From the NCBI GenBank assembly GCA_963759125.1, contig CAVWXN010000005.1:992001-1056000 (forward strand): a stretch of 64,000 nucleotides of DNA, read 5' to 3'. Shown here one piece after another: positions 54,127 to 62,883 of the stretch. The DNA is from JABDQA01 sp963759125 (GTDB taxonomy: Bacteria > Desulfobacterota > Desulfobulbia > Desulfobulbales > Desulfocapsaceae). The notes under the pieces were generated by a model, which did not search any database, had not been told where the DNA came from, and saw nothing but the letters and a program-made list of their open reading frames with translations. How positions within the stretch are numbered: position 1 is the stretch's first letter; each line of letters opens with the position of its first letter. The translations under genes and the position numbers were made by a program.

Positions 54127-54561
54127 TTGAAATACAATCAGCTGCCGACAAGCCAACGAAATGCCCTTAACCTCTATGTCAAACTCATGCGGGCCAGCAA
54201 TAGAGCAACGGGCAGCATTCATGTTCATCTAAAAGATGACAATCTGACGGTGAGCCAGTTTGGCGTTCTTGAGGCACTCTATCACCTCGGTCCGCTCTCC
54301 CAGGGCGAACTGGGGGAGAAAATCTTAAAGAGCAATGCCAACCTAACCACCGTAGTTGATAGCCTTGAGAAGAAGAATTTGGCTGAACGCAGAAGATCTG
54401 ATGAAGACAGGCGCAGGGTAACAGTGCATTTGACTGATTCCGGGAGAGGGTTAATCGCAAGGGTCTTTTCCCGGCATGCAAAAATTGCTGAACGGGAGTT
54501 TAAATTTCTCAGTGCTGAGGAACAAAACACGCTCTCTGAGATTCTGAAAAAATTCAAATAA
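54127..54561 (+). CDS. MarR-family transcriptional regulator
   Basis: A 144-residue regulator with the winged helix-turn-helix core: LTVSQFGVLEALYHLGPLSQ, then LTTVVDSLEKKNLAERRRSD and the wing DEDRRRVTVHLTDSG, all typical of MarR/OhrR/SlyA proteins. It starts with TTG, GGAG nine bases ahead. It probably controls the adjacent pirin remnant and FMN reductase (a common MarR-pirin-reductase arrangement) in response to phenolic or oxidative signals. Confidence 0.88.
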   Translation: MKYNQLPTSQRNALNLYVKLMRASNRATGSIHVHLKDDNLTVSQFGVLEALYHLGPLSQGELGEKILKSNANLTTVVDSLEKKNLAERRRSDEDRRRVTVHLTDSGRGLIARVFSRHAKIAEREFKFLSAEEQNTLSEILKKFK

Positions 54562-54644
54562 AGCGAAATGTTACGCCTGATTGTTTCGACCTCGATGCAA
54601 GCCGCTGCTCATATTAAAAACCTCTCACTGCCATGGAGGATAAA

Positions 54645-54790
54645 ATGAAATATATTTATCTCCAAAATGAATCAAGGGGGCTGGCCGATCATGGTTGGCT
54701 CATAAGCAGGCATACCTTCGTTTCGCCGGTTATCACAACCCCGAGCGTCTGAATTTCGGGTAGCTGCGAGCGCTCAGTTACTGGCCATAG
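54645..54790 (+). pseudogene. Pirin gene remnant
   Basis: The ATG at 54645 has a perfect SD (GGAGG). The first frame reads RGLADHGWLISRHTF, the N-terminal signature of pirins, then runs out of frame. Adding one base to continue at 54715 restores FAGYHNPERLNFG before an in-frame TAG where pirins read FGxLRVLN. Only about 45 residues of a roughly 230-residue protein are recognisable; the rest up to 54844 is unrecognisable. So the gene has decayed. Pirins are cupin-fold redox or quercetinase proteins. Confidence 0.65.
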
Positions 54791-54844
54791 AAGTGGGATT
54801 AACCAAATAGAATTAAAATGATAAATTATCTAAGAGGAGCAACA

Positions 54845-55393
54845 ATGAAGACATTACATGTAGTTGGAATTTGCGGCAGCCTGCGGCAACAGTCGACCAA
54901 TATGGGCCTGTTGAGATACGCCAGAGACCACGCCCCTTCCGGGGTTGAAATTGAACTGGCCGACTTGCACGATGTACCTTTCTACAATGCAGACATCCAG
55001 GAGATTCCGGCACCTGTCCAGAAGCTAAAAGACAGTATTGAGAAGGCGGATGCACTGCTTCTGGGCTGTCCTGAGTATAACTATTCGCTCGCCCCGCCAC
55101 TCAAGAATGCCCTCGATTGGGCTTCACGGGCGCCCGAGAACCACTTGCTCGCCGGTAAGCCGGTGGCCATTTTGGGATCGGGTGGTGGTCTGGGTACCGC
55201 GAGGGCTCAGTATCACCTCAGGCAAGTATGCGTCTTTCTTGATTTACACCCGCTCAATAAGCCTGAGATTTTCAGCTACGCCTTTAGTGGAAGCTTTGAT
55301 GAAGAGGGAAATGTGGTGGATCAGGAACTCCAGCAGAAAATTGTCGCCCAGTTGCTGGCTTTACAAGCCTGGGCCCAGACTATCCGTACCTGA
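54845..55393 (+). CDS. NADPH-dependent FMN reductase
   Basis: A 182-residue flavodoxin-like reductase of the ChrR/YieF group. GICGSLRQQSTNMGLLR is the FMN-phosphate loop, CPEYNYSLAPPLKNALDWAS the classical EYNxSxPxxLKNxxDW motif, and LGSGGGLGTARAQYHLRQV the second FMN loop. It reduces quinones, chromate or azo compounds and flavins using NAD(P)H. AGGAG precedes the ATG at 54845; an upstream ATG at 54818 is rejected. Probably controlled by the MarR protein next door. Confidence 0.92.
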   Translation: MKTLHVVGICGSLRQQSTNMGLLRYARDHAPSGVEIELADLHDVPFYNADIQEIPAPVQKLKDSIEKADALLLGCPEYNYSLAPPLKNALDWASRAPENHLLAGKPVAILGSGGGLGTARAQYHLRQVCVFLDLHPLNKPEIFSYAFSGSFDEEGNVVDQELQQKIVAQLLALQAWAQTIRT

Positions 55394-55428
55394 GTTCCGG
55401 CCTCTCGATAACCATGATTGTGTTCTGA

Positions 55429-57333
55429 CTATTGCGTGACACTTCTGGGAAAAGTGACCCTGGCGGTCGTGCCCTGATCTTCATTGGCGCTCAAGGAAAG
55501 GGTGGCATTGTGCTGTTTGAGGATCTGGTCAACCAGGGTCAGGCCCATTCCGGTGCCATAGGTTTTGGTCGTGTAAAACGGATCTGTGACCCTTGATAAA
55601 TCACCATTCGCCAGCCCGGTGCCGGTGTCGCGAATCAGTATCGCGACCTCGTTGTCGAGAATTTCTGAGCTGACCACAAGCTCCCCTCCGGTGCCCATTG
55701 ACTCGATGCTGTTTCTGATCAGGTGGAGAAAGGCCTGGTGGACCTTGTCGCCGTCTATGTTAAGCAGCGGATCCTCTGTCGGAGACTCGATCCGATAGAT
55801 TATATCCTGTTTCTTCATGGTAGCGTAAAACACCATGACCGCCCGCTTGACGATATTGAACAGCGACTGCTCGCTTCTATTCAGCGTCGTGTCGCTGACG
55901 AAATTGAACAGATCGTTGAGGGTTGATTCGACCTTGGCCGACTCCTTGGTCAGCACTTTGAGAAATCTTCTGTTTTTCTGCTCTGAAACCCGTTTGCCAA
56001 GCAGCCGGGCGGTACCTCCGATTGAGGTAATTGGATTGCGCAGGGCATGGACCAGCTGGGCCGACATCTGGCCCAGCACGGTGAAGCGTTCCGACTCAAG
56101 CAGCTGATCCCGGTTTTTCTCGAGTTCCTCGGTGATCAGTTCCAGCTCCTCGATTTTGGCCTGCATATCACGGTAGAGGCGTGAATGCTCGATGGCCAGG
56201 CTGGCCTGGGCAGCAAACATCTCGAGCGCCCTGGCATCAGTCTCGTCGATGGGTTTGTGGGTGATGAAATTGTCGGCGATGATCACTCCCAGAGAGCGGT
56301 CCGGGGAAAACAGGGGAACGATGATGAAGCTGTCCTGGTTCAGGGTGGCAATCAAATCCGCCGGGATATGAACATCGGCCCTGCCGCGATCGACCAGGAT
56401 CGAACGCCGGGATGCACAGGAAAGGATCAGCGGGTGATCAATCTCGGAGGCGGGTATTTCCAGACTTTGAACAATTTTGTTTACCAGGCCATTGGTCTGT
56501 TTCAAGTCTTCCGAGCTTTTATGAAAGAGGGCCTGGAGGTCGAGATTTTCGGTTTTTATTTCTTTCCAGATGCTGAGTGCATCCGCCCTGTCGTCGGGGC
56601 CGATGGCCAGCACCCCCTTAAGGGTCGAGCCGTCCTCGCTGAACAGGGCAAGAAAGGCCCGGTTGAAGGCCAGCCCCTCCTCGGAGGTGATACCAATCAG
56701 AATGGTCTTCAGCACTGCTTCCAGTTCTACCTCACTCAGGTAGCCGCTGTTCATGATCAGCATCAGATGGTGCAGAAACAGGGTCCGGAGATTGGCCAGC
56801 TGCAGCTCTTTTCGCAGGGCCTGGCTGTCACGGTGAAGCTTTCTCTTGTGCAGCACTTCGACAACCGCCTGCAGCAAGGTATCGCTCTGCAGCGGTCTCG
56901 ACAGCCAACGGTCAACGTGCAGGCCCGGCAGATTTCCTGGTGGTTCGAGAGCGCTGCTGGAGCTGACTACGATGATGCCCAGATCCGGATGGTCGTGACC
57001 CATTCTGCTCAATATATCTGTATCACTGTCTTGGATAAGCGGCAGGTCGAGGACCGCCAGGGCCGTAGTCAGGCTGTCTAAATCGGCACACAACTGGTCG
57101 ATGTTCTCGGCCGTGGAGTAGGGTAGATTGGCTTTGCTGAGATAGTCCTGGAGTTCGGAAGAGGACTGTTCGGAGTTGCTGGCAACGACGATATGCTCAC
57201 CGTCATTGAGGAGAATTTTTCCAGTGTTTTCAAATAAATGATCTACAGCAGGGAATGGCTTTACCATAATACTATCCGGCTGTTGCCGGTCGCGCCCGCT
57301 AAAGAGGCGCGGACCGGAAATGACAATGGGCAC
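55429..57333 (-). CDS. GAF-domain sensor histidine kinase
   Basis: A 634-residue cytoplasmic kinase. Residues about 45-160 look like a degenerate receiver domain (VVASNSEQSS..., AVLDLPLIQD). A GAF domain (residues about 195-385; FLALFSEDGSTLKGVL, FIIVPLFSPDRSLGVIIADN) follows, then a coiled linker and the HisKA/HATPase module: HALRNPITSIGGTARLL (H box), FLHLIRNSIESMGTGG (N box), DTGTGLANGD, GTGMGLTLVDQI (G boxes). No response regulator is adjacent. The GTG start at 57333 is uncertain; an ATG at 57267 is an alternative. Confidence 0.88.
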   Translation of the reverse strand: MPIVISGPRLFSGRDRQQPDSIMVKPFPAVDHLFENTGKILLNDGEHIVVASNSEQSSSELQDYLSKANLPYSTAENIDQLCADLDSLTTALAVLDLPLIQDSDTDILSRMGHDHPDLGIIVVSSSSALEPPGNLPGLHVDRWLSRPLQSDTLLQAVVEVLHKRKLHRDSQALRKELQLANLRTLFLHHLMLIMNSGYLSEVELEAVLKTILIGITSEEGLAFNRAFLALFSEDGSTLKGVLAIGPDDRADALSIWKEIKTENLDLQALFHKSSEDLKQTNGLVNKIVQSLEIPASEIDHPLILSCASRRSILVDRGRADVHIPADLIATLNQDSFIIVPLFSPDRSLGVIIADNFITHKPIDETDARALEMFAAQASLAIEHSRLYRDMQAKIEELELITEELEKNRDQLLESERFTVLGQMSAQLVHALRNPITSIGGTARLLGKRVSEQKNRRFLKVLTKESAKVESTLNDLFNFVSDTTLNRSEQSLFNIVKRAVMVFYATMKKQDIIYRIESPTEDPLLNIDGDKVHQAFLHLIRNSIESMGTGGELVVSSEILDNEVAILIRDTGTGLANGDLSRVTDPFYTTKTYGTGMGLTLVDQILKQHNATLSLSANEDQGTTARVTFPRSVTQ

Positions 57334-57390
57334 GTAAACTTCGCCTAGTGCCCGGATATCAGTAACTTTTCTAATAGTTTACTGGTTTGG

Positions 57391-57419
57391 TTGAAAAATA
57401 AAAATAAAAATCGTATAAC
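57391..57419 (+). promoter_or_regulatory. Predicted sigma-70 promoter of dinG
   Basis: TTGAAA (57391-57396), a 17-base A-rich spacer and TATAAC (57414-57419), about 80 bases upstream of the dinG start and between two divergent genes. Confidence 0.65.
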
Positions 57420-57499
57420 CTGAAAGACTTGAACACCTTTGCAAGTCAACTATTGCACCACCTTTTATCGTCCCGTTCTGCAGGGATGAAGGATATTTT

Positions 57500-59473
57500 G
57501 TGAACAGTTTTTTCGCCACCGGCGGCCCCCTTTCCCAACACCTGTCTCATTACGAGTCCCGAGCAGACCAGCTGTCGATGGCCCAGCGGATACACTCCTT
57601 TCTGGCAGGGCCGGAAGCTGGCGTGGCCGGGACGCCCGAGTACAGTGATGTTCTCGTCATCGAAGCCGAGACCGGCATCGGCAAGAGTCTTGCCTACCTG
57701 GTACCGGCCATCGATTCCGGAATGCGGGTGGTCATTTCCACCGCCACCATCAACCTCCAGGATCAATTGATCGAAAAGGAAATTCCCCTGGTGGAAAAGG
57801 TCCTGGGACAGGAGGTGGCAGCTGTCTGTGTGAAGGGACGGCAGAATTATCTCTGTCTCCACCGCTGGTACCAGCACCGTTATTCTCCCCAGACCTCTCT
57901 GGTGGGTGACGAGGAGTCCGATAAAATAGAGCACTGGCTCGAGTACACCGAGACCGGAGATCGCGCTGAACTGGGCTGGCTGGCCGACCGAGCGCCCCTG
58001 TGGCCGAAGATCTCGGCTCACAGTTATCAATGTCTCGGCAGCGATTGTCCGGAGTGGTCCAACTGCCTGGTAAACAGACTGAGAAAACGGGCGGCCTCGG
58101 CCCGGATTCTGGTGGTCAACCATCATCTATATTTTTCCGATCTTGCCCTCAGGCAGAAAGGCTTTGGCGAGATACTTCCCCGGCACGAGGCGGTGATTTT
58201 CGACGAGGCCCATCACCTGGAAGGGGTGGCCACCTCTTTTTTCGGCACCAGCTTTGGCCAGTATCAGGTCTTTGATCTGATCAGCGATATCAATCAGCAG
58301 GCCGATGTCGATCTCGAGGTTGAAGCCGGAGACCGCATCATCGGTACGGCCGCCGGCGTCAGGCAGCGGGTGGAGAGCTTTGTTGCCCTCTTCCCTCAGC
58401 AGCGCGGTCGCTTCAGCCTGCTGGAGTTTGTCCGGGCCAATGACAGCTGGACTGCCGAAATCCAACTGGTGGCAGACGCTTTCAAACGGCTGGCAGCCGA
58501 CCTGGAAGATATCAGTGGTCAGCATGAGAGCTGGCAGATTCTCGCCGATCGGGCCCGGGACCTTCATCAGAACCTGCTCTTTGTCGGTTTGCCGGACCCC
58601 GACATGCACTCCAGCTCACACGTTTACTGGTATGAGAAAAGGGAACGAGCGGTCAACCTGTCGGCGACCCCGGTAAATGTCTCCGAAGATTTGAGAGGCA
58701 GCCTCTATTCGACGGTTCCCAAAATTATCATGACTTCGGCAACACTGACGACGGGGGGCAGCTTCAATTATATCCGTCAGCGACTGGGACTGAGTGATGA
58801 TATCGAGGCCCTGCAGCTCACGTCACCTTTTGACTATCGGTCGAGGACGGTTTTGTATGTCCCCGGTTCCGGGTTCCCCGAGCCTGCCGCACCCGGGTAT
58901 GATTCAGCCTTGTGCGAGCAGATCGAAGCCCTGCTGAAGATAACCAGGGGCAGAGCCCTGGTCCTGTTTACCAGTTTCAGGGGCATGGATCTGGTGGCGG
59001 AATATCTGACCAGAAAATTGAACTATCCGGTGCTGGTGCAGGGAACCGCCTCCCGGACCCGGCTGCTGGAGCGCTTTCGGGCCCAGACCGAGTCGGTCCT
59101 GCTGGCCGTGGCCAGTTTCTGGGAAGGGGTCGATATAGTTGGTGAATCTCTCAGTGGCGTGATCATCGACAAACTGCCCTTTGAAGTGCCCACGGATCCT
59201 GTCGTTCAGGCCCGGATGCAGGCGATTAAAGATGACGGCGGCAATCCGTTCTTTGATTTTCAAATTCCCCGGGCGGTGCTGAGTCTTCGCCAGGGGGTCG
59301 GCCGCCTGATGCGTTCGGCCAGCGACGGAGGACTGATTTCGGTGCTCGATGCCAGGCTGTTTTCCAAACGGTACGGCAGTCTGTTTCTCCGCAGTCTGCC
59401 GCCTTCGCCAGTAGTCAGGGAGATGGTTGAGATTCAAAACTTTTTTGGTATGTTGGAAGAAAACGATAATTGA
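57500..59473 (+). CDS. dinG: DinG-type ATP-dependent DNA helicase
   Basis: A 657-residue XPD-like superfamily-2 helicase. Walker A ETGIGKS is at 57-63; FeS cysteines appear in VKGRQNYLC and CLGSDCPEWSNC (near 125-190); DEAH box VIFDEAHHLEG; motif V/VI ASFWEGVDIVGESLSGVII and QGVGRLMRSASDGGL. It unwinds D-loops and R-loops and is usually SOS-related. Starts with GTG, AAGGA six bases ahead, with a good promoter upstream. Confidence 0.93.
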   Translation: MNSFFATGGPLSQHLSHYESRADQLSMAQRIHSFLAGPEAGVAGTPEYSDVLVIEAETGIGKSLAYLVPAIDSGMRVVISTATINLQDQLIEKEIPLVEKVLGQEVAAVCVKGRQNYLCLHRWYQHRYSPQTSLVGDEESDKIEHWLEYTETGDRAELGWLADRAPLWPKISAHSYQCLGSDCPEWSNCLVNRLRKRAASARILVVNHHLYFSDLALRQKGFGEILPRHEAVIFDEAHHLEGVATSFFGTSFGQYQVFDLISDINQQADVDLEVEAGDRIIGTAAGVRQRVESFVALFPQQRGRFSLLEFVRANDSWTAEIQLVADAFKRLAADLEDISGQHESWQILADRARDLHQNLLFVGLPDPDMHSSSHVYWYEKRERAVNLSATPVNVSEDLRGSLYSTVPKIIMTSATLTTGGSFNYIRQRLGLSDDIEALQLTSPFDYRSRTVLYVPGSGFPEPAAPGYDSALCEQIEALLKITRGRALVLFTSFRGMDLVAEYLTRKLNYPVLVQGTASRTRLLERFRAQTESVLLAVASFWEGVDIVGESLSGVIIDKLPFEVPTDPVVQARMQAIKDDGGNPFFDFQIPRAVLSLRQGVGRLMRSASDGGLISVLDARLFSKRYGSLFLRSLPPSPVVREMVEIQNFFGMLEENDN

Positions 59474-59491
59474 TCCGGTGTAAGTCAAAAG

Positions 59492-60478
59492 ATGGAACTT
59501 AAAAAGCTGATCATTCAAGAGGCGGCAAAGATTGATGAGGTGATGCGCCAGGACATCGATGGACTGGCCTCTACCTTGGATCCGCTGCTGATCGATATCC
59601 TCGACTACGGGCTTTTCAGCGGCGGAAAGCGTCTTCGACCTTTCCTGACTACCTCTGCCGGCCGTTTTAGCGGCTGCGATGACGAGGGCCTCTATCATCT
59701 GGCAACCTCGTTCGAATATCTGCACGCGGCAACCCTGATCCATGATGATGTAATCGACAAGGCGGCGGAGCGACGGGGTTCGGCCTCGGTTGTCGAGCGC
59801 TTCGGCCTGGCCGAGGCAATTCTGGCAGGAGATTTTCTTCACGCCCACTCGATGCAGCTGGTCAGCCGCTTCGGCGGACCCAAGTCCCTGACCATCTTCT
59901 GCCAGGCGACGGCGGCCATGGTTGACGGTGAATACCGACAGTTGCGCAACGCCGAGAATCTTGATCAGTCGGAAATCGATTATTTTACCGTGGTGAAAGG
60001 CAAGACGGCGCTTCTCATCGGCGCCGCCTGCGAAATTGGCGGCCTCTACGGAGGCGCTGATGAAGACATCTGCAGTGGCTTACGCAGCTTTGGCATCAAT
60101 TTGGGGTGCGGGTTTCAGATCATCGATGATCTGCTCGATTACCGTGGTGATTCAGAAAAAACCGGGAAAGCCACCGGCAACGACCTGGCCGAGGGCAAGA
60201 TGACGTTGCCGGTGATCTATGCTCTGCAGCGAGCCAATGAACAGGACAGGCAAACCTTGCTGTCGATCCTGGCCGACCCGCAGGAAAGGGGGCAAAGCCT
60301 GGCCCAGGTTTCAGATCTCATCGAACGCCATCAGGGATTTTCGGAAGCAAGGAAAAAAGCGGAAGAGATGGTCGATCAGGCGATGGCAGCACTTCCTGTC
60401 CTCGAAAACCAGGGCAGTCTGAAAGAGCGTGCGGTTCTTGAGGAACTCTGCACCTATGTCCTGAACCGCGAAAAATGA
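59492..60478 (+). CDS. ispB: Octaprenyl/polyprenyl diphosphate synthase IspB
   Basis: A 328-residue trans-prenyltransferase with both Asp-rich motifs: HDDVIDKAAERRG and QIIDDLLDYRGD, and YGLFSGGKRLRPFL at the N-terminus. It condenses IPP onto FPP to make the side chain of menaquinone. Starts 18 bases after dinG and overlaps the next gene's possible ATG (60475) by four bases. Confidence 0.92.
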   Translation: MELKKLIIQEAAKIDEVMRQDIDGLASTLDPLLIDILDYGLFSGGKRLRPFLTTSAGRFSGCDDEGLYHLATSFEYLHAATLIHDDVIDKAAERRGSASVVERFGLAEAILAGDFLHAHSMQLVSRFGGPKSLTIFCQATAAMVDGEYRQLRNAENLDQSEIDYFTVVKGKTALLIGAACEIGGLYGGADEDICSGLRSFGINLGCGFQIIDDLLDYRGDSEKTGKATGNDLAEGKMTLPVIYALQRANEQDRQTLLSILADPQERGQSLAQVSDLIERHQGFSEARKKAEEMVDQAMAALPVLENQGSLKERAVLEELCTYVLNREK

Positions 60479-60497
60479 GCGCTCAGACCTCCGCCCG

Positions 60498-61390
60498 ATG
60501 ACCAGTCCACGAACCAGAAAGCCGGCGCTCGAAGAGGCGGCGGCCGACCAAAAAGAAAAAGAGCAGCAGCCGCTTTTCTGTCGGTCTGTCTTTTTCCAAA
60601 ATCCTTATAGTTCTTGCTCTGATCGTCCTTTTCTTCATCTCGATTGGAGCCGCCGGCTATGTGATCTTCTTTCGGGTCGTGGTTGCCGCTGAACTGGCCC
60701 ATGGTCATGCCGGCCCCAAGGTGGCGATCATCATCGATGATATGGGTCACGAGAGGGAACTGGGCGCTCGCCTCGCCGCCCTCGATCTTAATCTGTCCTT
60801 TTCCTTTCTGCCCCATAGTCCATACCTCGAAGAGCTTGAATCACTGGTCCGGGAGCGGGGTAGAACGGTCATGCTCCACCTGCCGCTTGAACCCATCGAT
60901 CCGACCAAGGATCCGGGTCCGGGTGCTATCTATCTTGACGAACACAGCGGTTCCATAGCTGCCCTTTTCAAGGAGAATCTGGCCCAGCTGCCGCAGGCAG
61001 ACGGGGTGAACAATCACATGGGATCGAAATTCACCCGGGATGAACGGGCCATGTCGATACTGGCTGAGCAGCTGCTCAACCATGGGCTCTTTTTCATCGA
61101 CAGCTATACGACCCCCGACAGCATAGCAATGGCGACGGTAGCCGAATATGGTGTTCCGACCGCGAGGGGACATCTGTTTCTCGACACCGTTCAACAGAAA
61201 CAGGCGGTCTGCGACCGACTCAATGATCTCGCGGGTCTGGCCCATCGCCGAGGGTTCGCCATCGGCATCGGCCATCCCATATCAAGTCACGGTCGAGGCC
61301 CTGCTGGACTGCGCTCCCGATATATTGGAGAGTGTCGAACTCGTGGGCGCCGGTGAAATCTTACAGATACAACACGGAGGGGATAAATGA
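60498..61390 (+). CDS. Divergent polysaccharide deacetylase family protein, two frame interruptions
   Basis: A membrane-anchored protein of about 295 residues. An Arg/Lys-rich tip and helix (SKILIVLALIVLFFISIGAA) precede the domain: VAIIIDDMGHERELGARL, VMLHLPLEPIDPTKDPGPGA, NNHMGSKFTRDE, FFIDSYTTPDSIAM, as in divergent polysaccharide deacetylases (YibQ-like). The ATG at 60498 needs a one-base skip in GCCGGC (60521-60526) to reach the helix; alternatively an ATG at 60475, in frame, would need readthrough of TGA at 60499. At 61273-61282 another one-base skip replaces a bad C-terminus by GHPYQVTVEALLDCAPDILE to 61390, where it overlaps the next ATG by four bases. Confidence 0.75.
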
Positions 61391-62340
61391 AGATCGGCTT
61401 AATCGGCACCGGCCGCCATGGATCCAGATACGCCAACCATCTCGTCAATGACTGTGAGGGCGCGGAGCTCAGCGCGATCTCCCGGCGCTCGGAACCGGGA
61501 CGCGAACAGGCCAGGAATTGGCAGACCGCCTATCATCAGGATTATAAAGAACTGATACTGTCAGATCAGGTTGAGGCCGTAATCGCAGCGGTTCCGCCAG
61601 TGCTTAATCCAGAAATCGCCAAACTTTGTGCCCGCTCAGGCAAACCTCTTCTCGTAGAAAAACCGCTGGCCACCAATTCCAGCGAAGGGGAAAAGATCAT
61701 CGCCCTGATGAAGGAGGCCTCTGTGCCGCTGACGGTCGGGCAGACGCTGCGCTATAATCCGGTGATCCGGAAACTGCGTGAGGAGCTGCCGAAACAGGGC
61801 AAACTTTTTACCGTCTATGCTAACCAGCGCCTTGAACCCTCCAATCTGCAGTGGCTGGAGAACCCGGTCGAAGCAGGCGGTGGTATTACCTTTCACATTG
61901 CCGTCCACGTCTTCGACGCCCTTCATTATATCACCGGTTTAAAGGTGGTCCGGGTGTCAGCCATGTGCCGGACCTGCAAGACCAAGAATCTTGAAGACAT
62001 GGCCCTTATTCATGTGGAAATGGAGCAGGGAGTGGCCGGTATCGTCGACGTAAGCAAACTCAGCTCCTCGCGGAGCGGCCGCTACGAATTTATCTGTGAT
62101 AAGGCGCAGCTTCACGGCGACCAGATACATGGCTATGTTGACTGTATTGCAGCGGCCCGGGAGACCAGGATCGGCTCGTTCGGGCCGGAGCCTAGCATAC
62201 CCCCCCTGCTGACTGACTGGCTGTCGTTTTTGAAAGGAGAAGGGGAAAATCCGGTGACCGGTGAGGAAGGGCTCTACGCCATCAGGGTGAGCGAGGCGAG
62301 TCTGGAGTCGTCGGAGGACAGCCGCTGGGTAAACGTTTAG
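61387..62340 (+). CDS. Gfo/Idh/MocA family oxidoreductase
   Basis: A 317-residue NAD(P)-dependent dehydrogenase. IGLIGTGRHGSRYANHL is the GxGxxG nucleotide fold, PPVLNPEIAKLC and KPLLVEKPLATNS (EKP motif, catalytic Lys) are diagnostic, and GGGITFHIAVHVFDALHYIT provides the C-terminal catalytic region (substrate His in the GGG..H/D block). Oxidises or reduces a sugar or inositol; substrate unknown. ATGA overlap with the deacetylase gene. Confidence 0.88.
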   Translation: MKIGLIGTGRHGSRYANHLVNDCEGAELSAISRRSEPGREQARNWQTAYHQDYKELILSDQVEAVIAAVPPVLNPEIAKLCARSGKPLLVEKPLATNSSEGEKIIALMKEASVPLTVGQTLRYNPVIRKLREELPKQGKLFTVYANQRLEPSNLQWLENPVEAGGGITFHIAVHVFDALHYITGLKVVRVSAMCRTCKTKNLEDMALIHVEMEQGVAGIVDVSKLSSSRSGRYEFICDKAQLHGDQIHGYVDCIAAARETRIGSFGPEPSIPPLLTDWLSFLKGEGENPVTGEEGLYAIRVSEASLESSEDSRWVNV

Positions 62341-62347
62341 GGGGATT

Positions 62348-62371
62348 GGGGACACATGTTATTGTGTCCCC
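62348..62371. repeat. Short perfect inverted repeat, REP-like
   Basis: GGGGACACA (62348-62356) and TGTGTCCCC (62363-62371) form a nine-base stem with a six-base loop, eight bases after the Gfo/Idh/MocA stop. It lacks a T-run, so it is not a clear terminator; the GGGGACACA core resembles the REP elements that occur near RAYT transposases. Only one copy is present here. Confidence 0.6.
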
Positions 62372-62386
62372 CTAACTCCGTATCAA

Positions 62387-62761
62387 CTAGAAGAATATCT
62401 GGTAAAGCGCATAAACCCAGACCGCTGCCGCCGCGATCAGGCTGAGCAATACCGCCGCACTGCCCATGTCTTTGGCTCTGCCGCCAAGTTCGTCATATTC
62501 CGGAGCAACCTTGTCGACGATGGCTTCCACGGCCGAGTTCAGTAGTTCCACAACCAGTACCAAACAGTTGACCGTGAAAAGCCCCAGCTTCACTGCCCCG
62601 GACACCGGAATCAGGATTATTACCGGTACCAGAACAATAAACAGCACTGCCTCCTGCCTGAACGCCTCTTCGTTGCGGAAGCAGGCCACAATCCCCTGGG
62701 TCGAATAGCGCAGGGCCCTGACCAGTCTGGCCAGACCCGTTTTTGACTTGGGTTTTTCCAT
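62387..62761 (-). CDS. dgkA: Diacylglycerol kinase DgkA
   Basis: A small integral-membrane kinase (124 residues from the ATG at 62761) with three helices and the signature EEAFRQEAVLFIVLV and VELLNSAVEAIVDKVAPEYD, then GRAKDMGSAAVLLSLIAA. It phosphorylates diacylglycerol to phosphatidate using ATP, recycling lipid head groups. A TTG seven codons upstream (62782) is a possible alternative; neither has a clear SD. Confidence 0.93.
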   Translation of the reverse strand: MEKPKSKTGLARLVRALRYSTQGIVACFRNEEAFRQEAVLFIVLVPVIILIPVSGAVKLGLFTVNCLVLVVELLNSAVEAIVDKVAPEYDELGGRAKDMGSAAVLLSLIAAAAVWVYALYQIFF

Positions 62762-62883
62762 TTTTGCAGCTTTAAACGTCAATTGAACCCGACTCGCCCG
62801 AAGGGTGGAAACACTGTTTTCTCATCGTTGATTTGGCATAGACGATAGTTTTGAAGTTATTAATTTTGGTTTTCCATGATTGC

